The position numbers were made by a program, and so were the translations under genes. From Didymella arachidicola (taxonomy: Eukaryota; Ascomycota; Dothideomycetes; Pleosporales; Didymellaceae), in assembly GCA_016630955.3 (NCBI GenBank), contig CM050001.1, forward strand, positions 1-64,000: a DNA stretch of 64,000 nt, given 5' to 3'. Numbering within the stretch: position 1 is the first letter of the stretch; each line of letters starts with the position of its first letter. This document shows positions 51,860 to 63,713 of the stretch, piece after piece. Below the pieces are notes generated by a model, which made no database searches, had not been told where the DNA came from, and saw only the letters and a program-made list of their open reading frames with translations.

Positions 51860-53716
51860 TCAGGCCTGGAACTTCCAGGATACACTTTTGAACCCATCCC
51901 GTGGCTTGATCCTACCGCCAAGCCCCTTTCCATTGTTGATGGGCTTGACAGTGGCACTCGACAAGCGCGGACCTTGCATTTCCATCTCCTTGAAGTCCAT
52001 TCCTGTGGCTTCGACATTAAAGCCTAGCAGCATGGCAGCTGCACAACCAATGATCTCCGCAAAAGCGAAGTTCCTGCCCGGGCAAAGATGTTTACCACCT
52101 CCAAATGGCATATAAGCTGCCTTGCGCGCGCGATCCGCGTCTGTGGTTTTTGTTGTCGATGTCAAGAATCGATCCGCCTTGAAGTAATCTGCATCAGATC
52201 CCCATGTGGCGGTTTCTCTGTGCGTCACACCACCCGGAAGCTGGATGTCGACCCCCTTCTTGAGCAAGTATGTACGGCCGTCTTGATCTTTGATGTTCAT
52301 ATCTTGCATGACGCGCCGATTGCAAACCACGTGATTGACCAGACGTAAGGTTTCCTTGTAGCAGCTAACAAGCAGTGGGAGCTCAGTATCAAACTTGGAA
52401 ATCTCGAAAGTGATGACCCGTCCGTCTGATGAGTCTGAAGAAGTGATCTCAACAGACGCTGCGATCTCCTCCCGAACCTTCTCTGTCAAGGATGAATCCG
52501 CTAGTATGTGCAGGAGCAACCAGTAGAGCGTTGGAACCGCGTTTAGAGTGGATACAACAGGCAGGATACATTCCATAAGGCCAATCTCGTTACCGGTGAA
52601 GCCGTAATCAGCTAATGTTTTGGCTCGATTGACCGTCAGGGTAGCTGTTGCAGGGTCTAATGCGTGGTACCCGGCGGTATAGTACTTGCCCATGGTTTGC
52701 TGTAAGTATTGACGAGCTTTGTATGCCCGCGGAATCGTGACCGACGGGAACAATGACACCAAGAAGTATGGTATTGCCTCTTCGTATACCCTGAGCTAGT
52801 CAGCACATGAATTCGTCGAGCATTGTCGAACATGTATGCTGATGTTCGCGCCTTGGAGCTTCTGCTTACCAACAGGCTTCTATCATGGACCTGTTCTGGA
52901 TGAATGGATCGTGGTCACCATACAAAGCCCGGCTCGTGGCAAGTGTCATGAAATCCCGGCACCAGAGGAAGAGATTCTCGACTTCAACTGCCCCATCTTC
53001 GGCAATCCGCTCTCTTCCAGTATTGTCAGGGTCTGCAGTGGCGTTGTATGCACTCATTGGATTTATCTTTGCAGTGAAATCCGTGAGCCAAAGCAGGTTC
53101 ATCTTGGCCAAACTCTCTGTCTGAAAACTTCGATGTATTGCTTCGGTGAAGTCTTTGAAGATGGAGGGCTGAAGGCATATTTTATCGTACGTAGCTTGAC
53201 TCAGACCAAAGACCTTCTGCGCGAATTCTTGTTGAAACGGATCGAACGATGCGGTGTTGTTACGCAGGACTTGCTGGCACAAGTAGGGATCGTACACGAC
53301 ATAGAGCTTACCATTGAGCATGGGCAAGGTGGCGCATTTCACCTTGCTGAATTTTTTGCTGTCTATCTGTAAGCTTCAGACTCTTGGTCTATGTTGCGTA
53401 AGTTGACTGACCTTAGATGTATGTGATAGCTGGCCTGGTGCCGGATGAGACCTTGTCATCTAGTATTAGGGCAGCATATTAGATATCAGAATTAGAACCT
53501 ACCAATGATGTGTCCGATCACAGGAACCCTGGACCTAAGAAGCGGCGGCTCTTCCGGGTCCAAGGTGGGACATGAAAGTTTTGCTGTTACCAGAACAATG
53601 AGGGCTATAGTGACGATAGTAATGGTAAATGGCAGCCGGTCATATAGCACGGGGTCCAAAATCACCGTGGCGAGACCACCGCCACCACCAGCAAAACTAG
53701 CCGTTGATGCGTCCAT
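51860..53716 (-). CDS. Cytochrome P450 monooxygenase
   Basis: Four exons on the minus strand: 53503-53716, 53412-53451, 52870-53358 and 51860-52790, with introns of 51, 53 and 79 bases. The sum is 558 codons. The N-terminal anchor is about FTITIVTIALIVLVTAKL, followed by Pro-rich PPLLRSRVPVIGH. The ExxR helix is KETLRL and the PxRF-like segment is FKADRFL. The heme loop FGGGKHLCPGRNFA carries the cysteine ligand. The overall look (short ExxR-heme distance, GGGKHLCPGR) recalls fungal P450s of the 7-alpha-hydroxylase/prostacyclin-synthase-like type; the substrate cannot be told. The small second exon is needed to keep the frame, so the exact boundaries there are the weakest part of the model. 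Confidence 0.88.
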
Positions 53717-55548
53717 AGTCCATAGAGGTGCAGGTACTGCGACGTGACAAAGGAGTCAAAAGACAAATGAAGAACGAGAAGAACGTATGATGCGTTGTAT
53801 CGGACTTGCGCATGTTGCCAGTAAGCGCTAAAACAACAGCCGAAGGCACCCTGCCGGATTTAGCAAGTCGTGATACAGTAAGCAGCCCCCAACCCATTGC
53901 AAAAACGCTTATCCTTCGAAGAACAAGTAACCCATCGCATTGTGATGGTTCTTCTGCTCCCCGTTCTTGCAGTCAGTACATGATCGTAAGCCGGATTCGT
54001 CTTCAGACACGGTGCAAACAGGAACAGCGTAAGCGCAGCACATCGTAGCACAGCTCAAGACTTTTCTACGTTACAATCCAGAATTTCCAGGCCTGAATTG
54101 ACATGCGACGCTGTAGTCGTGCAACAGAGTTTGTAATCGTGGTTGGCAAGAATAAAATGAAGTGTGTCGCGCCCTCTCTGAAAAGGCATATGAGCTCCGC
54201 TCTTCGAACTTTCTTCCAAACCCGACGACTCATACATCGCACATCTTGTAGGTATCACTCAGCTTATAAACGAAAGCACCACTAACAGATATATGGCCTG
54301 CGCTTAGCAACACTTACGCTGCGCAGCTTCACTGCACGTCAACCTCAAAGTTCAGCCATCACAAGATCTACATGCGCCCAAAGAGCTTGCGGATGACTTC
54401 TAATTGTTTACTGTTTCTGTAGGTAGCGGCGTAGGAGCTTGTGTTGTCGATGTCACTTCGAAAGGTGCCTGTCTTGCCGGCTCGGCTCTGCATCAACCCC
54501 TGTCCCACTCTTTGTAGCATAACCGACAGGCTTTCTTTCCTTTTCTATTTCATTCACAATCCCAGCTTGATGCTTTAACTTTGTGAAGGCTATGTATCAA
54601 TAACTAAGATCGTCCAGTCGTAGTGTATCACGTCCCGTACGACTGTAGTCCCAGGCAGAGTATAGCGCCTCTCAGCAGATGCGCCAGGTCTTTTTGTAAA
54701 CAAAACCGAGGCCTGACATTTGATGTCACTTTCTTGCCTACTGTTCGATCCACGAGAAGTGATGGATCCACTTTCTGCGAGCCGCTGTAGTGTACCAAAC
54801 CTTGTGCGCGGCCAGCCTCTGGGAACAACAGGTCGGATCACGTGCCTGGCGATTCTTGTGCCATTTTACGAGACCGGAAGGCGGCCCCGCCTTGTTGCTT
54901 GCCCTAAAACTCCTCGTATTTGACATCATACACAGTATACCAATACAATGGCGACATGCAGTTTTGAGACAGATCGTGTTCGACCACCTACTGCGGGTCT
55001 AAGCGAGTAGCTCGCGAATCGCGATGAACTGTTCTCGATCGCGACAGGAGATCAAAGTCGGAAGGGCGGTACCCCACAGCAATCGATAACCGCGCTATGA
55101 CTTAAAAGTCGCTTGAATGACAATGAAAGGAGCAGGATGTTTGTCAAAGTCTGCCGGGTGCGGCACCAACCCTGTATTCACCCGTAGCACCAGCCACGAT
55201 GCCGCTGATCAGGGTGCTTGCGCGCATGGACCCTGCTGAAGCCACGCCCGGAGTTGCCGCCGAGCAGCCTCAGGGGCTCGCTTCGGGGCGAGATCTAAGA
55301 GAAACTGGGCCGAGAGCGGGAGGACACTAAAGCTAAACTTTATACTTGCTTTCGCGTGCCGCTTCAAAGAAGCTGACCTGCATGTGAAATGCTGGACGAG
55401 ACTCGAGAGACCATGCAATACTACATCACCTTGTCCTACTCCACAGGGCTGCTCTGGTCTGAGGACTCGTGTCTGCCTGACAACCAACTCATAACGAGAT
55501 TTTTTACCATTCTTGGCGGCCACTGCCAGTTTGTGCGTGTAATCCGCT
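53717..55548. other. Gene-poor intergenic stretch
   Basis: About 1.8 kb without a supportable gene. Short frames on both strands show no domain, signal peptide or splice pattern. No tandem repeat or transposon end recognised. Confidence 0.45.
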
Positions 55549-56934
55549 ATGGTTAACAAAGCGCTGGAGTCCTTCCTACCCATCCTCATTGAGATGATGC
55601 AGAATCCGCCTGACCCTGACGAGCCACTGCCACTTTCAAATCGCTTCGAGGTTGCCGTTGGCGTTTCTGTACCCTTCTTGGTACGAACGTCCTGCCCTCT
55701 AAATCATTGGAACATTGCACTGACGACGGTAGATCCTTAGCCTCCTGGCTGTGTGCTCCAGACTATATACCCGTGTACATGTGGTCCGCCAGCCAGGCTG
55801 GGATGATGCCTTCGTCATTCTCGCCGCCGCGTTCAATATCGTTACCCAGTCTACGTTCCTGGGAGGTGAGCCGTTTTCTATCTCCATACCAATCAACGAA
55901 CTTACAAATATAGGCGTCAAAAATGGTCTTGGTCAGCATTTGATTACAATTATCAGCACACTACCTGAGGCCATGAAGTGGTTCTATGTAGCCAATGCGG
56001 CCTACACGTCGACCACGGTTTGCATCAAACTCTCCCTGCTTTGTCAATATCTTCGACTATGGAAGGACGGATATCGTCGCCATATCACAGTCGTACTCCT
56101 GGTCCTTGTCGCTCTCTGGGGCAGCGCTTTCCAATTCTTAGCATGGTTTCCTTGTTTTCCTGTCAAAGGCTTTTGGGACAAGGGAATGGACCCTCCGGCC
56201 AACTGCTATGGGTTTGGATATCGTACGACTGATGAAGCAAAGGCAACTCTGCTCGCTTTCGCCGGTTCCAACATGTTTCTTGATCTCATGATCTTCATGG
56301 TGCCACTCACAGAGTACTTTCAGCCAAATTTGAAAAGACAGCAAGTGATAGCATTGACAGGGCTATTCGCTGTGGGGTTTATGTAAGTAATATTGGACGA
56401 ATGGGTTCTGTGCATGGGACTAACTTATCCAAGTGTTGTCTTAATGGCTGTCCTTCGTCTTTGGAGCGGCCTTGAGTACAATAACCGCGGCGTTCTTATG
56501 TATGACTATACTTTCTGGCTGCCGAAGGTATAAACGACAGTCTCGTCGTCTTGACCAATGTTGACTGTACCTAGGCTCTGATCTTCTCTTGTCTAGAAGT
56601 CGATATGGCCATCATCTGTGCCTCAATTCCCATCTTCTGGCCGGCCATGAAGGCGGCTTGGAACCAGATCACGGTCACGAAAGAAGTCATAGTGATTTCC
56701 GAGTCGCGTTACAAAGATCCGAATCCGGACGATCTCGAGTTGGGACCCGAAAGAATCGGATCCATGAACAGTAACACGAGCACCGAAGGATTGGTGGCTG
56801 GTGAGAACATGGATGGAAAGTCTTTCAACGTCGATGCTCGACCGTCCCAGGCAAAGAAGCTGCACATACTGCCGGTTACTCAGGCGCTGCGCAAATCGTG
56901 GGGAGGGACACCCTTAGGAGATCAGACAGTATAG
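55549..56934 (+). CDS. Seven-transmembrane rhodopsin-like (Pth11/SAT4-type) integral membrane protein
   Basis: Four exons: 55549-55680, 55733-56382, 56434-56527 and 56575-56934. Introns are 52, 51 and 47 bases (GTACGA..GTAG, GTAAGT..CTAAC..AAG, GTATAA..CTAG). The product is 411 residues. It has several hydrophobic helices, and the fungal rhodopsin-domain landmark GWDDAFVILAA follows TM2. Further landmarks are SLLCQYLRLW, LAWFPCFPVKGFWD and, after the third intron, CLEVDMAIICASIPIFWPA. The C-terminal tail is hydrophilic and Ser-rich. In this family no retinal-binding lysine is expected; members are plasma-membrane proteins, some being Pth11-like receptors that act in surface sensing. No CFEM domain precedes it. 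Function here unknown. Confidence 0.88.
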
Positions 56935-58725
56935 TACTACAAGTGACCGACTTTTCGTAGCCCATGGCTGATCTTGAGCGCCTGCTTCCAGGATTTTGCC
57001 AATGCTGTCTATATCTGACCACGCCCGCCCTCAATATCAAGGCCTAAAGAATTTTGACCGTAGACTAATAGTCTACAAATTCGATCAGACTGGAATCCTC
57101 AAGACGCCGCCTTACTTATAACTCCCGATACGCGTGGACTTTCTGATCTTCCGGCGCAGTCCGCATCATCGCACGACAGACCTGCACCTCCTCAATGCTC
57201 CAACAGAGGACCATCGTCAAAAGGTATATGCAGCAACTCTCGCTTGGGGACAGTGTATTTTATTTTACTATCCAAAATCTTTAGAATATTTCGCAGCTGG
57301 CGAACCACTGATCGGTAATTTCCATCGGTGCTCCGCGACGTCAACGAGGCCAGCAGCTCCCACATTGCCTCTCACCTCGTCGACAACGCAGAAAGTCTTG
57401 CCGAACATGTCGCCAAGCAGGATCAATGGTCGAAGATCGACTCTGGTTCCACAGTGCCATCATTCGATCACTTACTCAAAGTATGCGTCGGGGCGGGAAT
57501 GCGTCTACACCTCTCGATAAAACGCTAGCCAATCGGAGGCGCAGCTATACAGCGACCGCGCATATATGAAGGCAGGGCTGTGTTTGCGGAATACCCATGG
57601 TTTGGTGAAATTATCAACCTCGAACTGAAGGTTGGGAGAAATAAGACTTGGCTGGTTGGCCTCAGGATCCCTGTCAGAGTAGTCGCTCTGCCGTCTTGTC
57701 GTAGGTCCAACAAACATCAGATCCGCCCCAAGCAACTGGTATCGTCAGTGCGGTGTCGAGTCATCGCATGTCACACGAACCTCGGCAGACGGATATCTGT
57801 TTGCAAAGTCACTGCGTGAACGCAAGCCAGGTGTATTCACTGCAATAGCTCGAAGATATGCACATCACCCAGAGCCCTGTGCCAGTGCACAGGACCAGCA
57901 ACTGGGATTCTTCGATATCGGTGCAAGATTCAACTCGCTGTTCGGTACGAGTGAAAAGATGTGATGACTGGACAGGTCAGCGGATGTGCACCGACAACTG
58001 GACCATGGAGAACGTTCACGAGATGTCTAACTGACCTGCCTGTTTTACATCGTTCGCTGTGATAAACAATGTTAGTTTTCCTTTCATGCATGGTACATTC
58101 AACTGTTGCGGTATCTGTAGTCAAGCGTAGCAGACTTTAAGGAAGTCATTTCGCTTCAATTTGCGGTCAGTCCAGATAAGCTACCCACTGACCGTGGACC
58201 TTACGAGGCATCATCATTGCCATTTGAGTCTTTCATTTCGCCATAATTGAAAGAAAAGAGATAATATGATGCTCAGGCCAATCTGCGAAGGGTTTGTTGT
58301 CAGTTATCAGGAGTGGGGTCGAACGGCACGGCTCGCTAAGCGCCCCACATCCGCCCTTTCCAACCCACTAGCTCGTGCAGCGACCAAAATTCGATGATTG
58401 GTCGATAGAGGGATGGGATTCAAACGAAGGCCAGAGGTGTGCCTTTCAATGATCCTTTGGACGCTCGCTGACGCACTTGCATGTCGGGCGTGGTTTCCCG
58501 CCAATGTGATCACTGCCATTGGTTCGACACTTACCATGTGAAGCAAGAAGACGTAAGCACAAAGATACGAGCGTACGATAAAAAGGGCAAGCACGGCTCA
58601 GGAACCCAAAATGGATCGATACTTTGGCATCATGCCGGTCATTTGTTAGCTCATTAATGAAACGAGTTTTTACGTGCTGCTTGCTCTTCCCATCCACCGC
58701 CGTGTTACGCCGTATTTGAGTGACA
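56935..58725. other. Intergenic region with possible gene debris
   Basis: No intact gene. A few frames at 57134-57820 look mildly protein-like (for example around YYPKSLEYFAAGEPLIGN and MFAEYPWFGEIINLE) but change frame repeatedly and match nothing I recognise; they may be the relic of a lost gene. Confidence 0.35.
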
Positions 58726-60566
58726 ATGATGGGTTCCGAAACTGAGACCGCGAGTATTCTCCTACCGGCGACGGTGGCGACTTTCGTTGCATATGTGGTG
58801 TACACAATCATCTACAACTTCTATTTTCACCCACTTGCCCATTTTCCGGGACCGCCACTTGCAGCGATCAGCACGTACTGGAAGGCCTACGTGGAATGTA
58901 TAGCCAATCGGTCATTCTGTCACGAGTTGGTTGAGTTGCATGCGCGACATGGTATGGTGGATTGACATTCGGCACAAACCAACTCCTGACCTGTGACAGG
59001 CGATATTGTCCGCGTTGGCCCCAACGAGGTACGGACCTGACGCTCCTTGAGAGCCACGTTCGCTGACAGTTTTTGTGTAGCTTCATTTTGCTAATCCCAA
59101 GGCTTATCACGACATCTACAACAACAGAAATCGTTGGGATAAGGAGGCACGCTTGTACAAGAGCTTCGGCGAAGATAGATCCTCTTTTGGCTTCCTTACG
59201 TATGCAGAGGCAAAGGTAAGCAACTCCTCTTGAGTGGTCTTGTCATCAAAACATGTCAGCTACTTAAACAACCAACCTAGGTTCGCAAGGATGTGCTCAA
59301 CCGCTCCTTCTCGCAATCTGCTATAGATGGCGCCGAAAATTTGGTCACCGAACAAACGAAAGCGTTGTGCGCAGCATTCACCCGGCACAGTAAGGCTTCA
59401 AAGAGTGCAGACTTGTACTTCGCATTTCGTTGCTTAAGCATGGACATTATTTGCACGTTCTGCTTTGGTAAACCGATTCACGCAGTTGACGCACCTGGCT
59501 TTGCCGCTCCAATCGTGGTGGCAATGGACGCATCGCTTCCAGTCTTCATCCGCTTCAAGTACTCGGAAGTATACAAGAACATGATCATGAGTTGTCCACC
59601 GAAGTTGTCGAGAATTCTAAGCCCCGCGACCGCCGGACTTGTAGATCTGCAGCAGCTTTTGAGGCAGCAGATCCATGACCTGACTGACGATCCAGAAAAA
59701 CTGAAACAACTACCTCACAATCTGACTATCTACCATCGCCTCATGGACCCGGAAGCGTTCCGTGATAAGACTGTGCCTTCCCCAGGTTCTCTCTACGAAG
59801 AAGGTCAAGCTTTGATGTTTGGCGGAGCTGATACTGTTGGTAATACACTGATGGTAGGGACTCACCACCTACTTCAACGGCCAGCAGCGCTGCAGGCACT
59901 GAAAACCGAGCTATTAGCTGCCTGGCCATCGCTTATGGAGGAACCTAAGTTGCGCGATCTCGAGAATCTGCCGTATCTCAACGCGGTCGTCAAGGAATCA
60001 CTGCGTATGTCCTCCGGTGTGGTGTCTGGCCTTCTGCGTGTGGTGCCGCCGTCAGGTGCGATAATCAACGGCATTGCTGTTTCAGCAAATGTGAGCCAGC
60101 TGAGCGTTGAGCACTGGTGTGCCTGGCTGACGATCATAGGCTATCGTTTCCTGTGGAAGTACATTCGTTCATTACAACGCGGCCCTCTTCCCAGAGCCAA
60201 ATGCTTTCAAGCCCGAACGGTGGCTCGAATCGAACGACCTTGACAATTGGCTGGTTGCTTTTTCTCGCGGCCCGCGCATGTGCTTAGGTATCAAGTACGT
60301 GCACTGCATTCAGATCTTATGATGACGGATGCAGCGCTAACAACAGCAGTCTTGCATGGGCTGAGCTCCGCCTTGCTTTCGCACACACAATGCGCAAGTT
60401 CGACCTTTCGCTCCAAGAGCCAATGTGAGTCAAAACAACATCGACGATTGTCAACTGCTACTGACATAGGTTGTGCAGGCCGGACAAGCTACCCTTTCGG
60501 GACACGTTTCTGCCGTTCTTCTACGGACAGCATCTTCGGGTGAACGTACAGCCAGTAGCCGCCTAA
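58726..60566 (+). CDS. Cytochrome P450 monooxygenase, trichodiene-oxygenase-like type
   Basis: Seven exons: 58726-58951, 59000-59028, 59081-59215, 59281-60090, 60140-60294, 60350-60424 and 60480-60566. All introns are 48-65 bases with GT..AG and CTGAC/CTAAC branch sites. The frame is open throughout. It has an N-terminal membrane segment (ATVATFVAYVVYTIIYNFYF) and HFPGPPLAA. The I-helix is GGADTVGNT, ExxR is KESLRM, and PERW lies in FKPERWLES. The heme loop FSRGPRMCLGI spans the fifth intron. The N-terminus and heme loop are of the type common in fungal secondary-metabolism P450s (CYP58/CYP682-like look). No synthase gene is adjacent, so the substrate cannot be inferred. Confidence 0.88.
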
Positions 60567-60654
60567 TCGGTGGAGACTGCGTAGGGGCGTGCTGCCTAAC
60601 TGGATGCCGCACGGTATCTCGGGAATAACGAGAGGACTACAACGTTATGATTCC

Positions 60655-61115
60655 ACTACGCAGTGAATCTGAAAGAAGCCCTTGAAGACACATGTGCGGC
60701 AGGTGTGGCGGGTGCCTCTCATTTCCAAAAAGTAGCTGATGCGCATGGTGTCAATCGACGATGTTGTCGTGCCGTCACTTATTTGTTTAAGGGAACATAG
60801 ACTCTATTATCTGCCTGTCCACGAGACTTCTTAAAAATGCCTCCAGTCGTGTCAACAATCGCTGATCTGGTGCAAGCGAGCAAGCAAAGGACGATCGAAC
60901 GACAACAGCATCTTACCCACAACGAGGAGTTGGACCCTGTTGCTTACATTGACCAACTATTTAGAGAGAAACTGCCGCCTATACGCAAGGTGATTAGCAT
61001 TTTGCCTGTACTATCTGCGAAACTAATGTTGGTAGCGCCCGGGTCATTAGGTTCTTCCCAAAGGCATGAGGTCACGATGCGCTTGGATCATGTTGGATCT
61101 CTGCCGTAGCCTCTG
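60655..61115 (+). pseudogene. Relic of a pogo-type transposase N-terminus
   Basis: A segment with several frame changes. NLKEALEDTCAAGV..FQKVADAHGVNRR resembles the N-terminal HTH of transposases E and F. From 60890, RQQHLTHNEELDPVAYIDQL corresponds to QQHLTPEEEVELVAYIDKL of transposase E. The DDE core and TIRs are absent. An old fragment, not a gene. Confidence 0.7.
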
Positions 61116-61243
61116 AATATCGTACTGGTATCTTCTTAAAGCAATCGCAGTTTGTGATTTAACATGTTTGATCTCAAGATAGCTAAGATGAGCATAGAGA
61201 CTCCGCACGGACGCAATAGCGATTACTGCTAGTAATCAGCTTA

Positions 61244-62734
61244 CTATTGTTTCTTCTTCAGAAAACCTTCAGCATCCCACTCCCACTTCTCGTCCTTATC
61301 GATGAGATCCTGCACGTTCTCGCCCTTGTTGTTCACACCTGACCTATCAGCGCCCCTTCGCAGCAATATATTGAAAGCCTCTGTACTACGATAGTGGTGG
61401 CGATAGCATAACTCGTACAGCATGTGCAGCGCTGTCGAGCCTGCAGTGTCTTTGGCGTTCACTTTTACTCCACGATCAAGCAAAGTAATCAGAACGTGTG
61501 GGATAGATAGCAAAGTTCTGCTATAAGGCTTTGCGCAAGCTGCATGTACTGTCGTCTCGCCGTTTGCAGTAACAGCATGAGCGTCCGCACCTTGGTTGAT
61601 AAGGTATCGCACAGCCTCGACGTCGGCTATGCGAGCTGCATTATGCAAAGCCGTCTCGCCATTGGCGGCGATAGCGTGAATATTTGCACCGTGCTCCACA
61701 AGATAACGAACAAACCCAGTATCATGGAAGCGAGCTGCGCCGTGCAGTACTGTCTGGCCATCAGTCGTCACTGCTTGTATATTTGCTCCGTGGTCAAGGA
61801 GAATTTTTGCGACTTCTAGACGTGAATGGTTCGTGTAAGGAACTGGCGCAAAGGGAAGAGTTTCGCACTCGTCCTCTCCTTTGAAGGTAACGTAGAGAAG
61901 CGGCGTGCGGCCCGCGAAAGCAGCATCGTCGACTTCAGCGCCTTTGTCAAGCAGAAACTGAACGACATCAAGATAGCCATTCACGCAGGCCATATGCAGT
62001 GGTGTCGTGCCAGAGATGTCTCTTGAGAGTAGATCAGCGCCATGCTGATAAAGAATTTCCGCTGTTGCTTGGTTCGCAGCATAGTGCATCGGTGTCCTAT
62101 GCGCTCCATCTCTGTGATTAGTATCTGCTCTTTGAGCAATGAACGCCGCCACGAGGTCGGTTTCGGCATTCTTATCGCTCACAAGACCAAACAGGGGAGT
62201 GTGCCCTCCTTCAGTCTGACTATCAAGGCGCAAACCATTCTCCAAAAGACTCCTAATGGTATCGAAGTCTTCGAAAGACCTCCAAAATGCTTCGTTCCGT
62301 TCGATGTTCACATCAGCACCAGCTGCAATCAACTTTTCTTTGATAATGGACAGGCGTTGCGGATTCGCATCAGGCCTCCATCGGCACTCATCTATACAAA
62401 TGAACTCCATATCAGAAGAGGAGGCAAGTGCGTTGCCTAGAGCAGTCTGATCTTTGGGAGCGTTCCTGTCCGGAAAGCCAGGCAGACGCGTGAGGAGGAA
62501 TTCGACAGCCTCCAAGTGCCAACAACATGCTGCTTGTGCTAAAGCAGTGGCTACACCACGGATTATTGCATCGTCCAGGAGACCAGGCTGGGAAAGTTTG
62601 TCGAAAATCGTCTGCATGCAGTCCACGAAATTGAGAAATGCGCATCTTTCGAATACGCTTAGTGAAATTTTGAGCCCAGCATCAATCAAAGCCGCCATGG
62701 CATGCTGAGCACCAGTCCATGCTGCAAGATGCAT
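61244..62734 (-). CDS. Ankyrin-repeat protein
   Basis: 496 residues from the ATG at 62734. The frame stays open upstream to about 62860 with ankyrin-like sequence (ENHAKAVSLLPLAGADSS), so the 5' end may lie further out or in another exon. At least eight ankyrin repeats of the G-x-TPLH-x-A type are visible, for example GTTPLHMACVNGYLDVVQFL, GQTVLHGAARF, GETALHNAARI and GSTALHMLYEL. There is a less regular N-terminal third. The tail ends AEGFLKKKQ. No other domain (NACHT, F-box, kinase) is seen in the window, so a partner-binding role is all that can be said. It overlaps the start of the LysM frame on the opposite strand. Confidence 0.82.
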   Translation of the reverse strand: MHLAAWTGAQHAMAALIDAGLKISLSVFERCAFLNFVDCMQTIFDKLSQPGLLDDAIIRGVATALAQAACCWHLEAVEFLLTRLPGFPDRNAPKDQTALGNALASSSDMEFICIDECRWRPDANPQRLSIIKEKLIAAGADVNIERNEAFWRSFEDFDTIRSLLENGLRLDSQTEGGHTPLFGLVSDKNAETDLVAAFIAQRADTNHRDGAHRTPMHYAANQATAEILYQHGADLLSRDISGTTPLHMACVNGYLDVVQFLLDKGAEVDDAAFAGRTPLLYVTFKGEDECETLPFAPVPYTNHSRLEVAKILLDHGANIQAVTTDGQTVLHGAARFHDTGFVRYLVEHGANIHAIAANGETALHNAARIADVEAVRYLINQGADAHAVTANGETTVHAACAKPYSRTLLSIPHVLITLLDRGVKVNAKDTAGSTALHMLYELCYRHHYRSTEAFNILLRRGADRSGVNNKGENVQDLIDKDEKWEWDAEGFLKKKQ

Positions 62735-62824
62735 GGCATCATGAGGCGGCTGTAGCGCTTCGTCTATACTGTCTTCTAATGATGAATCTGCTCCGGCTAA
62801 GGGGAGGAGACTAACGGCCTTTGC

Positions 62825-63660
62825 ATGATTTTCCCGGATCGCGAGATCTGTCTCCGAGACTCGTTAAGAATACCTACAGTCTTGTCCATAATCGCTGTTC
62901 TGGCGAGCGTCGCCTCCCTTGTGCCAGCATACATTGTGAATCCCCCTACTACGGCTGCATCAGACACTGCCCAAGATTGTTCTGCATGGTATGTCGTCAC
63001 TGGTGGTGAGACTTGTACATCTATCGTTAGTTCACAATAGATGGAGTCGCTTGAACAATTCAATTCCTATGCAAGTGCCAAGAAGCTTTACAAAAGTAAA
63101 GTTCTGATCTAGAAAGAATCTATCCGTTGGCTTTAACTGCAAGCTTGTTACGGGCAACTCGTACTGTGTCGAGCGGAATTATAGATTTCCTATAACCACT
63201 CTCCCTGCGACTACCATGGCGAGTAGCACCCCAGCGCCGCCAAAAACTACGTATCCGCCCACAATCACCACTTCAGCGACTCCTACGCATGGGATTGCTA
63301 CGCCGAAACCCGTACAGACTGGCATGGCATCGAATTGTGATGAGTTTTACCTTGTTGTCAAAGCCGATGGCTGCTACAATATTGCTGAGAGATACGGCAT
63401 GACTCTCGACCAGTTCTATGCCTGTAACCCGGCTGTCGGCACCGACTGTGCAACTTTGTGGCCAGAGAACTACGTCTGTGTCTCCATTATCGACTCTCCA
63501 GTGAGCAGTAAGACCACTCTCATCGCCGCCGCAAAACCACAAACATCGAGTTTCGTAATGCCGCCGCTCTGCCGATTTAATCTTTCGAAGGGCGAGTATG
63601 TGTGCGACGGAACCCCTGGTACAACGAAGCCTACAACTACTAACGTACATCACGGGCGAG
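62825..63660 (+). pseudogene. LysM-domain secreted protein gene, broken and truncated by transposons
   Basis: The frame from the ATG at 62825 encodes a hydrophobic signal-like segment (VLSIIAVLASVASLVPAYIV) and the start of a LysM domain (CSAWYVVTGGETCTSIV), then meets TAG near 63040. LysM-type sequence (SLEQFNSY) continues past it. After a frame change the second half of the first LysM (CKLVTGNSYCVERNY) appears at about 63140-63180. A Thr/Pro linker follows, then a complete second LysM (CDEFYLVVKADGCYNIAERY through NYVCVSI, 63340-63490) and a Cys-containing tail. The frame then runs into a transposon end at 63661. LysM proteins bind chitin and, when secreted by plant-associated fungi, commonly shield hyphae or block chitin signalling. 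A short intron might fix the frame change but not the TAG. Confidence 0.72.
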
Positions 63661-63662
63661 TA

Positions 63663-63711
63663 CCGTGTCTGTGCGCGCAATGCTCGGATTCGCGCAATGC
63701 GCCGAATTTAC
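63663..63711 (+). mobile_element. Terminal repeat of a CCG-end pogo-type element (I), cut by a B copy
   Basis: Begins CCGTGTCTGTGCGCGCAATG after TA (63661-63662). CGCGCAATGC occurs at 63674 and 63691, a 17-base period. It is cut after about 50 bases by the element starting at 63714. The remainder presumably lies beyond the window. Confidence 0.75.
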
Positions 63712-63713
63712 TA

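Noticed and set aside
55549..56934. Light-driven microbial rhodopsin
   Set aside because: The landmarks (GWDDAFVILAA and the C-terminal layout) are those of the fungal Pth11/SAT4-type family, not of retinal opsins with a lysine in helix 7.
49135..60566. A secondary-metabolite cluster around the two P450 genes
   Set aside because: No polyketide synthase, NRPS, terpene synthase, prenyltransferase or cluster regulator is present between them.
60837..61109. A small ATG-started gene
   Set aside because: Its sequence aligns with the HTH region of the pogo transposases, so it is a transposon relic.
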